A stretch of DNA of 64,000 nucleotides. It comes from Segatella copri. GTDB taxonomy: Bacteria > Bacteroidota > Bacteroidia > Bacteroidales > Bacteroidaceae. The notes under the pieces are model-generated. The model saw nothing but the letters and a program-made list of their open reading frames with translations. It searched no databases and was not told the origin of the DNA. How positions within the stretch are numbered: the first letter of the stretch is position 1; every line of letters begins with the position of its first letter. The stretch spans positions 2,141,001 to 2,205,000 of the forward strand of contig NZ_CP137557.1 in assembly GCF_019249655.2 (NCBI RefSeq), in the 5' to 3' direction. The translations under genes and the position numbers were made by a program. Of the stretch, positions 6,254 to 15,453 are shown piece after piece.

Positions 6254-8479
6254 TTATTCTTGTCTTTTAATTTCCGGTTCTGCTGCCATCATTGGCTGAT
6301 TCTCAGGCACAACATACGGCTGGCTTCCTGGCAGAACATGCGGCTTTGCCTCTATCTCCCCACGCAATCTTTCTTTCAGCTTTGTGTTCCTGTTGCTCAC
6401 CGTCAGATTTCTTATCGAATAGGCGAGGGCTTTGGGCTGACCTATCAGCACGCAGATTTTCTTGGCTCTCGTAATGCCCGTATAGATAAGGTTGCGCTGG
6501 AGCATCACGAAATGGGTCATCAGTACGGGGATGACCACGACGGGGTATTCCGAACCCTGACTCTTGTGGATGGTGGTGGCATAGGCCAAGGTCAGCTCAT
6601 CCAGCTCCGTGCTCTCGTATTCTACCAGATGGTCTTCGAAGACAACGGAGATGGTGCGGTCTTCCATATTTACCTTCTCCACGGTTCCGATGTCGCCGTT
6701 GAATACGTTCTTGTCGTAATTATTCCTTATCTGCATTACCCGGTCGCCCTGCTTGTAGGTGGTTCCGCCACGGCTGATACCGAGGGTAGATGGGTTGAGC
6801 GCCTGCTGCAGCATCATGTTCAGATGGGCTGCACCCACCACGCTGCGCTGCATCGGCGTGAGCACCTGGATATTGCTCAGGGGCTGATTGTAGGCCTTGG
6901 GCAGACGGTATTTTACGAGATTCACGATTTCCGCAGCCACCTGCTCCGGGTCTTCGTTCTTGATAAAGAAAAAGTCGGTCTGCTTGCCATTGCTCGTGTC
7001 AGGATAATATCCCTGGTTGATGGCATGGGCACTCATCACGATTCGGCTCGACTGCGCCTGCCGGAAGATGCGGGTGAGGCGGACTACCGGAATTTTCCCG
7101 GAGTCGATGATGTCGCGCAAAACGTTTCCGGCTCCCACACTCGGCAGCTGGTCTATGTCGCCCACCAGCACCAGGCGCATGTGCTCCGGAATTGCCTTCA
7201 TCAGATTATACATCAGGATGATGTCTATCATCGAGCACTCATCTACTATCAGTGCATCGCCCTCCAGCGGGTTCTCCTCGTTGCGCTTGTATCCGTCCTG
7301 CGGATTGAACTCCAGCAGGCGGTGGATGGTCTTGGCTTCCATGCCCGTGGCCTCGCTCATTCGCTTGGAAGCTCTGCCCGTAGGAGCCGCCAGCAGAATC
7401 CTCATTCCTGCCGTCTTGTAGGCGGTGATGATTCCTTGCGTTGTCGTGGTTTTTCCTGTTCCTGGACCACCCGTAAGCACCATCACCTTAGAGCGTACAG
7501 CCTGCTCTATGGCGGCTATCTGCACCTCATCGTATTTGATGCCCGAAGCCTTTTCCATCGCCTTGATGTCGGCCTGCATATTGAAGAGGGTAGGGCTCTG
7601 GCCCTGCATCAGGGCGAGCATTTTCTTCGCCGTTCCCCGTTCTGAATAATAGAAGGGTGGCAGATAGATGGCTTCGTTCTCACGGATGAGATTTTCGGAG
7701 GCTATCATCTCTGTGATGGCTTGCGTAATCGGCTCTTCGTCTGCTTCGAGCAGTTTCTTGGCGGCTTCTATAAGCTGCTCTTCTACAGCATATACATGGC
7801 CTTCGTTTGACAGTTCGTTCAAAGTGTAGTTAATGCCGCTCTTGCAGCGTCTCAGGTCGTTTTTTTCGTAACCCATCTTGCTGGCGATGCTGTCGGCAGT
7901 TTTGAATCCGATGCCCCAGATGTCGTCGGCAAGGCGGTAGGGATTTTCCTTCACGTTGTCGATGCTATCCTTGCCATACTGCCGGTAGATTTTGGCGGCA
8001 TAGGCTGTGCTTACTCCATACTGCTGCAGGAAGATCATCACGTTCTTGATGTCTTTCTGCTTCTCCCAACTGTCGCGTATTTTCTCTACACGTTTCTTGC
8101 CGATTCCCGGCACTTCGTAGAGTCGTTCTATGTCGTCTTCAATCACCTCGATGGTTTCCGTTCCGAACCTCTCCACTATCAGGTGGGCGTACTTCGGACC
8201 GATGCCTTTTACCAGTCCGCTGCCCAGATATTTTTCTATTCCATACGCTGTGGCGGGCATTACCTCTTCCCAGGTTTCGCAGGCAAACTGCTGCCCGTAT
8301 CGCTTGTCCATCTTCCATTCGCCATTGCACAGCAATACCGCCCCCACTGGAACATCCAGCAGGTTTCCCACCAGGGTAACCAGGTCGGAATATCCTTTCA
8401 CCTTGACTTTCATCACGGAATATCCGTTTTCCTGGTTCTGGTAGGTAATCCTTTCTACCACGCAGCGTATCTTGATCAT
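6254..8479 (-). CDS. recD2: RecD2-type ATP-dependent DNA helicase
   Basis: This 741-residue SF1B 5'-3' helicase is of the RecD2 type, not part of RecBCD. An N-terminal OB-like region (1-75) is followed by helix-hairpin-helix motifs (GLVKGIGPKYA ~89-99; VPGIGKKR ~123-130), then Walker A G-G-P-G-T-G-K-T at 337-344, Walker B with D413-E414, and the C-terminal YATTIHKSQGSEYP motif. RecD2 proteins act in replication-linked repair. A clear promoter lies at 8580-8611. The final ~40 residues are proline- and glutamine-rich and poorly conserved. Confidence 0.92.
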   Translation of the reverse strand: MIKIRCVVERITYQNQENGYSVMKVKVKGYSDLVTLVGNLLDVPVGAVLLCNGEWKMDKRYGQQFACETWEEVMPATAYGIEKYLGSGLVKGIGPKYAHLIVERFGTETIEVIEDDIERLYEVPGIGKKRVEKIRDSWEKQKDIKNVMIFLQQYGVSTAYAAKIYRQYGKDSIDNVKENPYRLADDIWGIGFKTADSIASKMGYEKNDLRRCKSGINYTLNELSNEGHVYAVEEQLIEAAKKLLEADEEPITQAITEMIASENLIRENEAIYLPPFYYSERGTAKKMLALMQGQSPTLFNMQADIKAMEKASGIKYDEVQIAAIEQAVRSKVMVLTGGPGTGKTTTTQGIITAYKTAGMRILLAAPTGRASKRMSEATGMEAKTIHRLLEFNPQDGYKRNEENPLEGDALIVDECSMIDIILMYNLMKAIPEHMRLVLVGDIDQLPSVGAGNVLRDIIDSGKIPVVRLTRIFRQAQSSRIVMSAHAINQGYYPDTSNGKQTDFFFIKNEDPEQVAAEIVNLVKYRLPKAYNQPLSNIQVLTPMQRSVVGAAHLNMMLQQALNPSTLGISRGGTTYKQGDRVMQIRNNYDKNVFNGDIGTVEKVNMEDRTISVVFEDHLVEYESTELDELTLAYATTIHKSQGSEYPVVVIPVLMTHFVMLQRNLIYTGITRAKKICVLIGQPKALAYSIRNLTVSNRNTKLKERLRGEIEAKPHVLPGSQPYVVPENQPMMAAEPEIKRQE

Positions 8480-8579
8480 TTCTGAATATATTTATTGTAT
8501 ATAATATATATTTATTATATATATTTATTGTCTATATTTTTGCATCTTCACATGCTGTTCAAGCAGGGCGATGTTGCTG
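8480..8579. other. AT-rich recD2 leader
   Basis: The ~95-nt leader of recD2 is almost pure A/T between 8490 and 8540, with repeated ATATATTTATT units. I see no gene or regulatory hairpin in it. Confidence 0.5.
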
Positions 8580-8611
8580 CAAAGTTAGAAAAAAAAACTG
8601 AATTATACAAA
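8580..8611 (-). promoter_or_regulatory. Promoter of recD2-tcdA
   Basis: On the minus strand: TTTG (8608-8611), 20-bp spacer, TAACTTTG (8580-8587). Full match to the Bacteroidota vegetative promoter. Confidence 0.8.
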
Positions 8612-8663
8612 ACTTTCCCCCTTTTTTTATAAAATGAAAATCTTCCTTTTATAAAATGAAAAT

Positions 8664-8760
8664 CCCCACCAACCATCCGCATCCTTATCGGAATGGGAAA
8701 GTTGGTGGGGTTCATCAGATGAAGGTCACCACATTTTTTCGGGTGAACCTTTTGAAAACA
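8664..8760 (-). terminator. Double-hairpin terminator after the second PepSY gene
   Basis: CCCCACCAAC (8664-8673) pairs with GTTGGTGGGG (8701-8710). Beside it, AAGGTCACC/GGTGAACCTT arms near 8724-8752 form a second stem, with TTCATC/GATGAA between. The GTTGGTGGGGTTCATC part recurs in the AraC terminator at 15371. Confidence 0.7.
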
Positions 8761-8784
8761 ATCCGTCAATATCTGGTTGTCTTA

Positions 8785-9231
8785 TCAGTCGATGTCGATT
8801 ACCTGGAAATGCTTGTTGAAGGTTAAATCCAACCCATTTACCAATTCCACTTCGTATTCATTCTTGTTCATTTCAATCTTCTTTACCGCTTGAGCTGGAT
8901 AATTCTCCTTCAGGTAGTTTCTGATGGCCTGCGGAATCAGCTTGGCTGGCACTTTTCCCTGCTTGCAGTCAATCTCGGTGAGATTTCCCTTTTTGTCAAA
9001 TTCCAGCTTGGTTCCGTTCTGCAGAACCACATCATAGCTCTTGTTGATAACCCCCGTCTCAATGGTAGCAAGCATCACCTTCTGATTGTTGAAATGGTTG
9101 CTGAGTAAGGTTTGAGCCTTTACTGGGAGTGCATTAACGGCGATAGGCTTGTCATTGCCTGCATTTGCAGCCATATTGCATGATAGCATGCAGCAAATGG
9201 CAATCATCAAAATTCTCATCATTCTTTTCAT
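8785..9231 (-). CDS. Secreted PepSY-like protein
   Basis: This 148-residue protein has a signal peptide (MKRMMRILMIAICCMLSCNMAANAG). The cleavage site is probably after ANA; the C in LSCN is a possible lipobox alternative. The mature part shows two PepSY-like repeats with V-Q-NG-T-K-L-E-F-D and E-V-E-L-V-N-G-L-D-L-T-F-N. It is the same family and size as 4842-5291 but distant in sequence, so a divergent paralogue. Role unknown; periplasmic. It is transcribed alone, toward the terminator at 8664. Confidence 0.8.
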   Translation of the reverse strand: MKRMMRILMIAICCMLSCNMAANAGNDKPIAVNALPVKAQTLLSNHFNNQKVMLATIETGVINKSYDVVLQNGTKLEFDKKGNLTEIDCKQGKVPAKLIPQAIRNYLKENYPAQAVKKIEMNKNEYEVELVNGLDLTFNKHFQVIDID

Positions 9232-9399
9232 AAGCTACAAATTAAAATTTTATAATACTTAAGTTGTGATGGATGTTTAAACATCATCTTATAATTAGAC
9301 GCAACTCGTGCCTGAAAGTTTAACTCGTGCCTGAAAGTTTAAAGAGAATGTGTAAATGCGTCATCAGCACAGGCTGCTCACGGTGGATGATGATTCGGA

Positions 9400-9966
9400 T
9401 TACGGCTGTGTGATTTTTGCCCTAATCCTGCTCAGGCTTGCCTGCGTTACACCTAAATAGGTGGCGATGCTTCCCAATGGCAACCTTTGTAATAAGTCTG
9501 GTTCTTTCTCTAGCAGCTCCTTGTACCTTTCCGAAGCGATGGCGGATAGCATGGAAATCAGTCGTTCCTCGGTGGCAAGCAGCTCCATCTCTGCATAACG
9601 CCGCCCCCAATTGGCGATGTGTAAATCATCCAAGAACAACTCTTTCAGCTGTTTTCTTTCCAATTTATATAAGACCGAATCTTCCATCAACTCCATCGTC
9701 TCATATCCTGGCTCGTCGTTCACATAGCCTTTCAAGGAAACAATAGTCGCTCCCTCTTTGCCAAACCAAAAGGTAATTTGCTTTCCGTCCACCGGAGTAT
9801 ATGCGCGGACAATGCCTTTCTTGATGAAAAAGATGTTCTTCTCCACCTTACCTCTTTTCAACACCTGGAATCCTTTGGGATATGAAACTTCCGTTAAGCA
9901 TTGCTGCAATTTCTGCAAAGACGCATCCGGCATGGCGTATCTTTTATTAATGATTTCTTTTATCAA
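9400..9966 (-). CDS. Crp/Fnr family transcriptional regulator
   Basis: This 188-residue protein has an N-terminal cyclic-nucleotide-binding-like beta barrel (residues ~15-115: YPKGFQVLKRGKVEKNIFFIKKGIVRAY in pieces). A C-terminal region follows with L-P-L-G-S-I-A-T-Y-L-G-V-T-Q-A-S-L-S-R-I-R, a short HTH typical of bacteroidal Crp-like regulators. These usually do not bind cAMP. An insertion sequence separates it from the divergent exporter genes at 11593-13143. Before the IS inserted they were probably adjacent, so it is the likely regulator of those exporters. Confidence 0.85.
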   Translation of the reverse strand: MIKEIINKRYAMPDASLQKLQQCLTEVSYPKGFQVLKRGKVEKNIFFIKKGIVRAYTPVDGKQITFWFGKEGATIVSLKGYVNDEPGYETMELMEDSVLYKLERKQLKELFLDDLHIANWGRRYAEMELLATEERLISMLSAIASERYKELLEKEPDLLQRLPLGSIATYLGVTQASLSRIRAKITQP

Positions 9967-10048
9967 TACTGCGTTAAATTAATATTTAATCGTCTGTAAA
10001 TCAATAACTTATATTAAGAAATGCTTATGAAAACTTAACTATAGAAAG

Positions 10049-10079
10049 TTGGTCAAGTCGCTGATTTTCAGTAACTTTG
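10049..10079 (+). promoter_or_regulatory. Promoter of the IS transposase
   Basis: TTGG (10049-10052), 19-bp spacer, TAACTTTG (10072-10079), 25 bp before the transposase ATG. Confidence 0.65.
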
Positions 10080-10104
10080 CAAATCACGACAAACGCAAAA
10101 TTAT

Positions 10105-11328
10105 ATGAATACAGGACTTGACCAATATATGGATATCTTTAAAGATGCAGTTGAAGATTCGGCTGCAAAGTTAACAAAAAGTTTCGAGAAAATACTCATC
10201 GAGGTGATAATTTTGTTCATGGTAATACCAAGAAAGATAAATTTCACCCAAATGGGGAGGTATGGCTCGCATGTTGAGCAAACCTATCGCAACGCATTCG
10301 GCTTAAAAAAGTCGAAAAGCATTGACTGGCTCAAACTTAATGTCTCACTTGCCAAGCGCTTCTTTGGTAAACAGGGAAGATGGGCTATTGCCATTGATCC
10401 CAGCTACATCAGCAAAGCTGGCAAGAAGACTCCACATATCGGTCGTTTTTGGTCGGGATGTGCACAGTCTGTTAAACATGGTCTCGAAATCATGGGTATT
10501 GGCCTCATTGATATTGATGCCAAAGACTGCATGATGTTAAAAGCACACCAGTCGCTAAGTAATAAAGAACTGAGTCTTAGAAACAAGACTATGGTAGATT
10601 TCTATATCAGCGTCATTAAGCGTTACCGCAAGGAACTTCTTAAACTCTCAACCCTCATAGTTGCAGATGCTTACTTCTCTACAAGTACATTTGTTAATGG
10701 GATAAAGAAAGAAGGGTTCTCTTTGATAAGCCGCTTTCGTGACAATGCTTGTCTCTTTTATGTCTATGCTGGTCCACGTACTGGAAAACGTGGTCGCCCC
10801 AAGACCAAGGATGGCAAGATTGATATGAAGAATCTTGACCTCACTCGAATGGAGAAGATGGAGATGAAAGATATAGAAGGAACAGCTTATACTTTGATAG
10901 CCTATTCCAAGGCACTCAGGTGTAAAGTTAGACTTGTCATCTGGCAGATGCCGAATGGCAAGAAGAAACTATTCTTCTCTACAGACACCTCACTTTCGGG
11001 TGAAGAAGTACTTCTTTATTATAGAACCAGGTTCCAGATCGAATTTTGCTTTCGTGACGCCAAAGGCTATACTGGTCTTATGGACTGCCAGGCTCGCGAT
11101 AAGTGGAAACTCGATTTTGCTTTCAATGCTTCGTTCACATCACTAAATGTTGCCAAGGTAACTATGAAGGAGATGGGAATGGAATATTCTATGTCTTCAT
11201 TCAAGTCACTGATGACCAATATTTATCTGGTGAAACGAATTTTTAAAGCAAGCGGGTACACCCCGAACCGAACTTTAATTAGCAAGATTTTCAAAGATCT
11301 CTCGTGCTTACAGCGTATAGCTGCTTAG
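10105..11328 (+). CDS. IS4-family DDE transposase
   Basis: This 407-residue DDE transposase shows all three catalytic acids: D98 in AIDPSYISK, D188 in IVADAYFS, and E313 in the YRTRFQIEFCFRDAK segment, which has the Y-(2)-R-(3)-E spacing of IS4-type enzymes. A basic G-K-R-G-R-P-K-T-K insert lies near residue 230, a common feature of this subgroup. It moves its own DNA by cut-and-paste. No frameshift or truncation seen. It is unrelated to the Y1 transposase at 3773. Confidence 0.9.
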   Translation: MNTGLDQYMDIFKDAVEDSAAKLTKSFEKILIEVIILFMVIPRKINFTQMGRYGSHVEQTYRNAFGLKKSKSIDWLKLNVSLAKRFFGKQGRWAIAIDPSYISKAGKKTPHIGRFWSGCAQSVKHGLEIMGIGLIDIDAKDCMMLKAHQSLSNKELSLRNKTMVDFYISVIKRYRKELLKLSTLIVADAYFSTSTFVNGIKKEGFSLISRFRDNACLFYVYAGPRTGKRGRPKTKDGKIDMKNLDLTRMEKMEMKDIEGTAYTLIAYSKALRCKVRLVIWQMPNGKKKLFFSTDTSLSGEEVLLYYRTRFQIEFCFRDAKGYTGLMDCQARDKWKLDFAFNASFTSLNVAKVTMKEMGMEYSMSSFKSLMTNIYLVKRIFKASGYTPNRTLISKIFKDLSCLQRIAA

Positions 11329-11444
11329 CACATTATTGAATTATTAACGAACTATTGTTTTATATCCATATTCTTTTTTGCTGTATTTGGTGTGCAAAAT
11401 TATAAAATTTCACACGAAAACGAAAGTAAATGGTTATTTTTTTG

Positions 11445-11506
11445 CAAATGCAAAATCCGTTTTTGTCAAATGCAAAAAGCTTTTAGTTTTTTTTTGCTTA
11501 CTTTTG
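11445..11506 (+). promoter_or_regulatory. Exporter promoter with two direct operator-like repeats
   Basis: CAAATGCAAAA occurs at 11445-11455 and again at 11467-11477, a 22-bp spacing (about two helix turns). A -7-like box TACTTTTG follows at 11499-11506. The repeats may bind the Crp/Fnr protein encoded on the other side of the IS. That link is inference. Confidence 0.45.
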
Positions 11507-11592
11507 CACCCGAAGTTAAAAATATAAAATGAATTAATAAATGAAATAAGCAAATTAATTAGTAAATATAACAAACAAATAAATTAGTAAGT

Positions 11593-11919
11593 ATGAATTG
11601 GATAATTTTATTGTTCGCAGGATTATTTGAGGTGAGCCTCACGTTCTGCTTGGGAAAAGCGAGAGCAGCATCAGGAATTTGGTTTTATCTGTGGGGGAGC
11701 GGTTTCCTTGCTTCCACCATTCTGAGCATGACTTTGCTCGCCAAGGCGGTGCAGACTTTGCCTTTGGGCACGGCCTACGCCATCTGGACAGGCATCGGGG
11801 CAGTGGGTACGGTTTTGATAGGAATATTCGTTTTCAAGGAACCAGCCACTCCCATCAGGCTTTTCTTCCTCTTCACACTCATTGCTTCCTTGATTGGATT
11901 GAAGATTGTGTCATATTAA
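11593..11919 (+). CDS. gdx: SMR exporter, SugE/Gdx (guanidinium) type
   Basis: This 108-residue protein has four membrane helices. The PLGTAYAIWTGIGAVGT segment (~residues 57-73) is the signature of the Gdx/SugE branch of the small multidrug resistance family, whose members export guanidinium in exchange for protons. The key glutamate is E13 in LFAGLFEVSL. It works as an antiparallel homodimer in the inner membrane. The MFS gene starts 18 bp downstream, so the two form an operon. No guanidine riboswitch was recognised upstream. Confidence 0.85.
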   Translation: MNWIILLFAGLFEVSLTFCLGKARAASGIWFYLWGSGFLASTILSMTLLAKAVQTLPLGTAYAIWTGIGAVGTVLIGIFVFKEPATPIRLFFLFTLIASLIGLKIVSY

Positions 11920-11937
11920 AAAAAAGAGAGGCGAAAA

Positions 11938-13143
11938 ATGAAGTATGAATTGAGAGAGAACCAAGGTATTCCGGCACCCCTGCTGGCTCTAATGGCAGTA
12001 GCTACCGGACTTTCCGTTGCCAACTGCTATTACAACCAGCCCTTGCTGGGCAGTATGGCAAAAGAGTTAGCGGTATCAGACTTTTCTGCCAGCATGGTAG
12101 CTACCTTGACCCAGATAGGCTATGTGGTAGGACTTGTATTTGTCATTCCGCTTGGTGATCTGGATTCACGAAAGAAACTGATACAGACCAATTACATCAT
12201 TTCTTTGTGCGCCTTGCTTGCCATAGCCCTTGCTCCGAACATCTATTGGGTGTGGGGCGCATCCCTGGTTGCTGGCGCATCTTCGGTAATGCCGCAGTTC
12301 TTCATCCCGCTGGTGTCTTACCATTCCACGCCTTCACGCAAGGTGCGCAATGTGGGAATCATACAATCCTGCCTGCTCATAGGCATTCTAGGTTCACGTG
12401 TCTTCAGCGGCCTGCTGGCCGATGAATGGGGATGGCGTTCTGTTTATCTTGTGGCTAGTGTGTTTATGCTCGGATGTTTTCTGCTCATTCACAGGATGCT
12501 GCCAGAGTTGTCTGCCCGTTCGCGGGAAAACTATGCAGGGTTGATGAAATCATTGTTGCGCCTGCTCCTCAAATACCCATACTTGCAAATCGCGTCGCTA
12601 AGGGCGGCATTGGCGTATGGTTCTTTCTTCGCCTTATGGAGTTGCCTGGCCTTCCGGATGAAGCAGGCGCCTTTCTTTGCTGGCGACGACATGATTGGAG
12701 CTCTCGGTTTGTGCGGACTGGCAGGTGCATCTACGGTGGTCTTCATCAGCGGCTACGTCCAAAAGTATGGTGCAAGGTTCTTCTCTGTTGCCGGAGGATG
12801 TGTCTTGTTGGCTGCCTGGCTGCTGGCATTTTGGGGGAATGACAGCTACTTGTGGATAATAATAGCCATCTTGCTGATTGATGCCGGTATGCAATGCATC
12901 CATTTGTCGAATCAGACCAGCGTAGTAGCCCTTGACGCATCTGCCATCAACCGTATCAATACCGTTTATATGACCATTTATTTCCTGGGTGGTTCTGCCG
13001 GAACTTTCGTTTCTGGCCTGTCCTGGCAGCATTATGGATGGACAGGCGTGGTGGGGGTAGGGGTTGCCTTTACCGTGGCTTCCTTGCTCGTAAACTGCAT
13101 CAAGCCTAGTGGCAAGCCCCAACCCCACCACCACAAATGGTAG
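11938..13143 (+). CDS. MFS transporter (drug/metabolite efflux type)
   Basis: This 401-residue protein has about 12 hydrophobic segments. GDLDSRKKLIQTN near residue 69 is a variant of the MFS loop 2-3 motif (G-x-L-x-D-R-x-x-R/K). The N-terminal half matches bacterial MFS efflux proteins with S-V-A-N-C-Y-Y-N-Q-P-L-L, a segment typical of the YgaY/YtbD-like group. The substrate cannot be read from sequence. It ends in a His-rich tail (PQPHHHKW). Second gene of the gdx operon. Confidence 0.85.
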   Translation: MKYELRENQGIPAPLLALMAVATGLSVANCYYNQPLLGSMAKELAVSDFSASMVATLTQIGYVVGLVFVIPLGDLDSRKKLIQTNYIISLCALLAIALAPNIYWVWGASLVAGASSVMPQFFIPLVSYHSTPSRKVRNVGIIQSCLLIGILGSRVFSGLLADEWGWRSVYLVASVFMLGCFLLIHRMLPELSARSRENYAGLMKSLLRLLLKYPYLQIASLRAALAYGSFFALWSCLAFRMKQAPFFAGDDMIGALGLCGLAGASTVVFISGYVQKYGARFFSVAGGCVLLAAWLLAFWGNDSYLWIIIAILLIDAGMQCIHLSNQTSVVALDASAINRINTVYMTIYFLGGSAGTFVSGLSWQHYGWTGVVGVGVAFTVASLLVNCIKPSGKPQPHHHKW

Positions 13144-13163
13144 GAAATTAATACATAAGACCG

Positions 13164-15125
13164 CTAAGATATCTGCGCAATGCGCCTGATGCTTCTGTTG
13201 CGATGGTTGATGATGAGCGGAACACGTTCTACCACCACCATGGATGTGTCGAGGCCCAAAGCCTTAGGCTCGTCAATGCCTATCTTGCCGATAAGGGCGT
13301 AGATGGTCATCAGCAGGTTCTGTTGGCGGTTGTCGGAACTCTCCGGGTAATACACGCGGTGGATAATGATGAAGCGGAAATCGCCAGGAATTCCGTTTTT
13401 ACGGAGCGAAGGATAGGTGCTTCTCAAATCCACCTTCCTGCTTGCCACCAGGTCTTCTACCACTTGTCGCAGATAGAGGCTCACCCTAGGCTCAATGCGG
13501 AAACCTATGCGCATGGTTACACTGTAGAGGGTGTCGGGAACCAGGGTCTCGCAACTGTACTCCAGTGTGTCAGGAGTATCAGCAAATTCCAGATTGATAA
13601 GCCAGTAATGGTCAGCACGCTTGGGCTGCTTGTTGATGATGGAATAGAGCAGCTTGTCATCCACCGCACCTTCCTTGTCTGCATGGTTCACATAAACCAG
13701 ATTGGAAGCGTACTTGGGGATGCTCTCGTCGGCCTTGATATCGGAGATAATCTGATAATACTCATCCAGCGGTTTGGTGCTGATGTAATCCTGACGGATC
13801 TTGATGGCGCGGACCCATACATACATCATCAGGAACAGGATTCCGCCAATAAGCATCGTACACCATCCTCCTGCGAGGAATTTTGACAGGTTGGCGGCAA
13901 GGAAAATGCCCTCGATAACGCAATATGCGCCCATAAAGAGCAGGATGAAGATGCGCGCCACACCCTTGGTGCGCAGGTAGAAACCGAGCAGCAGGGTGGT
14001 CATCAGCATGGTGATGGTGATGGCGAGACCGTAGGCTGCCTCCATGTGCGAGGAGTCGCGGAAGAGCAGGATGATGAGAACCACACCGATGTACATGGCG
14101 AGGTTGATTACCGGGATATAGAGCTGACCCTTAACATGGGTAGGATGCTTGATTCGCATGCGTGGCCAGAAGTGCAGGTTCATGGCTTCGCTCAATATGG
14201 AGAAGGTGCCGCTGATAAGTGCCTGACTGGCAACGATTGCCGCACCTGTGGCCATGATGATGGCAAAAATCAGCATGCTCTGTGGCATGATGGAAAAGAA
14301 CGGATTCACGGAGGAGGCAGTATGAATATGGTTCAGCACCCATGCTCCCTGCCCCAGATAGTTGAGGATGAGCATGGCCTTTACGAAAAGCCAGCTGATG
14401 GTGATGTTCTTTCTGCCACAGTGACCCAGGTCGGAGTAAAGAGCCTCAGCACCGGTGGTACAGAGGAACACGGCGCCCAGAATCAGGAACCACTCTGGCG
14501 ATTTTGCCAGCAGCATGGCAGCATAGTAGGGGTTGAAGGCCTTCAGAATCAATGGGTAAGAGGTGATGCTGAAAGCTCCCGTTACGCCCAGCAGCAGGAA
14601 CCATATCAGCATGAATACTCCGAACGACTTGCCAATACTCTCTGTGCCAAAGCGTTGCACGAAGAAGATGATGGTGATGATGCCCAGTGTGATGGGGATG
14701 ACTGGCAGGTGGGGACTAATGCTTTCGAGTCCTTCGATGGCTGTGGTAACCGTGATGGCAGGGGTGATGATTCCATCTGCCAGCAGGGTGCTGGCACCGA
14801 TGATGGCCAACAGGTAAATCCACTTTCTCTTCATCTTGCGCAACAGGGCGTAGAGGGCGAGAATGCCTCCTTCGCCATTGTTGTCGGCGCGCAGAGCCAC
14901 ACATACATATTTGATGGTGGTCTGCAGGGTGAGTGTCCAGATGATGCACGACAATGCGCCCAGGATGGTGCTCTCGTTGATGGCTTCACCCGTGTGCAGG
15001 ATGGCCTTCATCACGTAGAGTGGGGATGTACCTATATCTCCAAACACGATGCCCAGAGTGATGAGCAATCCCAGGAAGCCTACTCGATGATGGCAGGCTA
15101 CTGAACTTTCCGAATTTTCTCTCAT
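13164..15125 (-). CDS. kup: KUP-family potassium uptake protein
   Basis: This 653-residue protein has the KUP N-terminal signature GIVFGDIGTSPLYVMKAIL (~residues 25-43) and T-L-L-A-D-G-I-I-T-P-A-I (~113-124). Twelve predicted membrane helices occupy the first ~440 residues. A ~200-residue cytoplasmic C-terminal domain follows. KUP proteins import K+ with protons. Length is normal (E. coli Kup 622). A -7 box lies at 15260. The direct repeats at 15151-15215 fall in its leader and may regulate it. Confidence 0.92.
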   Translation of the reverse strand: MRENSESSVACHHRVGFLGLLITLGIVFGDIGTSPLYVMKAILHTGEAINESTILGALSCIIWTLTLQTTIKYVCVALRADNNGEGGILALYALLRKMKRKWIYLLAIIGASTLLADGIITPAITVTTAIEGLESISPHLPVIPITLGIITIIFFVQRFGTESIGKSFGVFMLIWFLLLGVTGAFSITSYPLILKAFNPYYAAMLLAKSPEWFLILGAVFLCTTGAEALYSDLGHCGRKNITISWLFVKAMLILNYLGQGAWVLNHIHTASSVNPFFSIMPQSMLIFAIIMATGAAIVASQALISGTFSILSEAMNLHFWPRMRIKHPTHVKGQLYIPVINLAMYIGVVLIILLFRDSSHMEAAYGLAITITMLMTTLLLGFYLRTKGVARIFILLFMGAYCVIEGIFLAANLSKFLAGGWCTMLIGGILFLMMYVWVRAIKIRQDYISTKPLDEYYQIISDIKADESIPKYASNLVYVNHADKEGAVDDKLLYSIINKQPKRADHYWLINLEFADTPDTLEYSCETLVPDTLYSVTMRIGFRIEPRVSLYLRQVVEDLVASRKVDLRSTYPSLRKNGIPGDFRFIIIHRVYYPESSDNRQQNLLMTIYALIGKIGIDEPKALGLDTSMVVVERVPLIINHRNRSIRRIAQIS

Positions 15126-15150
15126 ATAACTTCTCTTATTTAATTAAAAT

Positions 15151-15215
15151 ATTATCCTTCTTTACATTAAGGAATTATCCTTTGTATTATCCTTTTTACA
15201 TTAAGGAATTATCCT
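15151..15215. repeat. 35-bp tandem repeat in the kup leader
   Basis: ATTATCCTTYTTTACATTAA followed by GGAATTATCC occurs at 15151-15180 and 15186-15215. Each unit ends in AAGGA-ATTA-TCCTT, a perfect short inverted repeat. It lies between the -7 box and the kup start codon, so it would be in the 5' leader of the mRNA. Confidence 0.6.
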
Positions 15216-15259
15216 TATGTGAACATAAAATATCCCTTTTTTGATTATAAATTTGGGTG

Positions 15260-15267
15260 CAAAGGTA
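15260..15267 (-). promoter_or_regulatory. -7 box of kup
   Basis: TACCTTTG on the minus strand matches TAnnTTTG. It would give a ~125-nt leader containing the tandem repeat. No clear -33 box. Confidence 0.5.
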
Positions 15268-15370
15268 TGAACATAAGTGGTAAAAGATGATTTGTTTAAC
15301 AAGATTTATCCGTTTTAACTTTCGTTTTAATCGACTGTAAATGACTGTTTGGAAGATGTAAAAAAAGAAA

Positions 15371-15403
15371 GTTGGTGGGGTTCATCTGATGAAGGTCACC
15401 AAC
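15371..15403 (-). terminator. Terminator of the AraC-family gene
   Basis: Outer arms GTTGGTG/CACCAAC and inner arms TTCATC/GATGAA form a long stem. On the minus strand it is followed by a T-rich tract. Similar sequence occurs at 8701. Confidence 0.75.
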
Positions 15404-15453
15404 TTTGATGCATCATTATATCTACATATCTACATATTTACATGTCTACATAT

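Larger units (their letters stand above)
10030..11420 (+). mobile_element. IS4-type insertion sequence (ends approximate)
   Basis: A single transposase gene with its own promoter interrupts the space between a Crp/Fnr regulator and divergent exporter genes. I could not identify terminal inverted repeats or a target duplication with confidence by eye, so the limits are estimates. The gene is intact, so the element may be active. Confidence 0.55.

Noticed and set aside
6152..7645. 497-codon frame on the plus strand opposite recD2
   Set aside because: It is fully antisense to a clear helicase with all motifs; a GC-rich gene gives long antisense frames. No homology or start signal.
14046..15104. 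352-codon frame opposite kup
   Set aside because: Antisense shadow of a complete KUP transporter.
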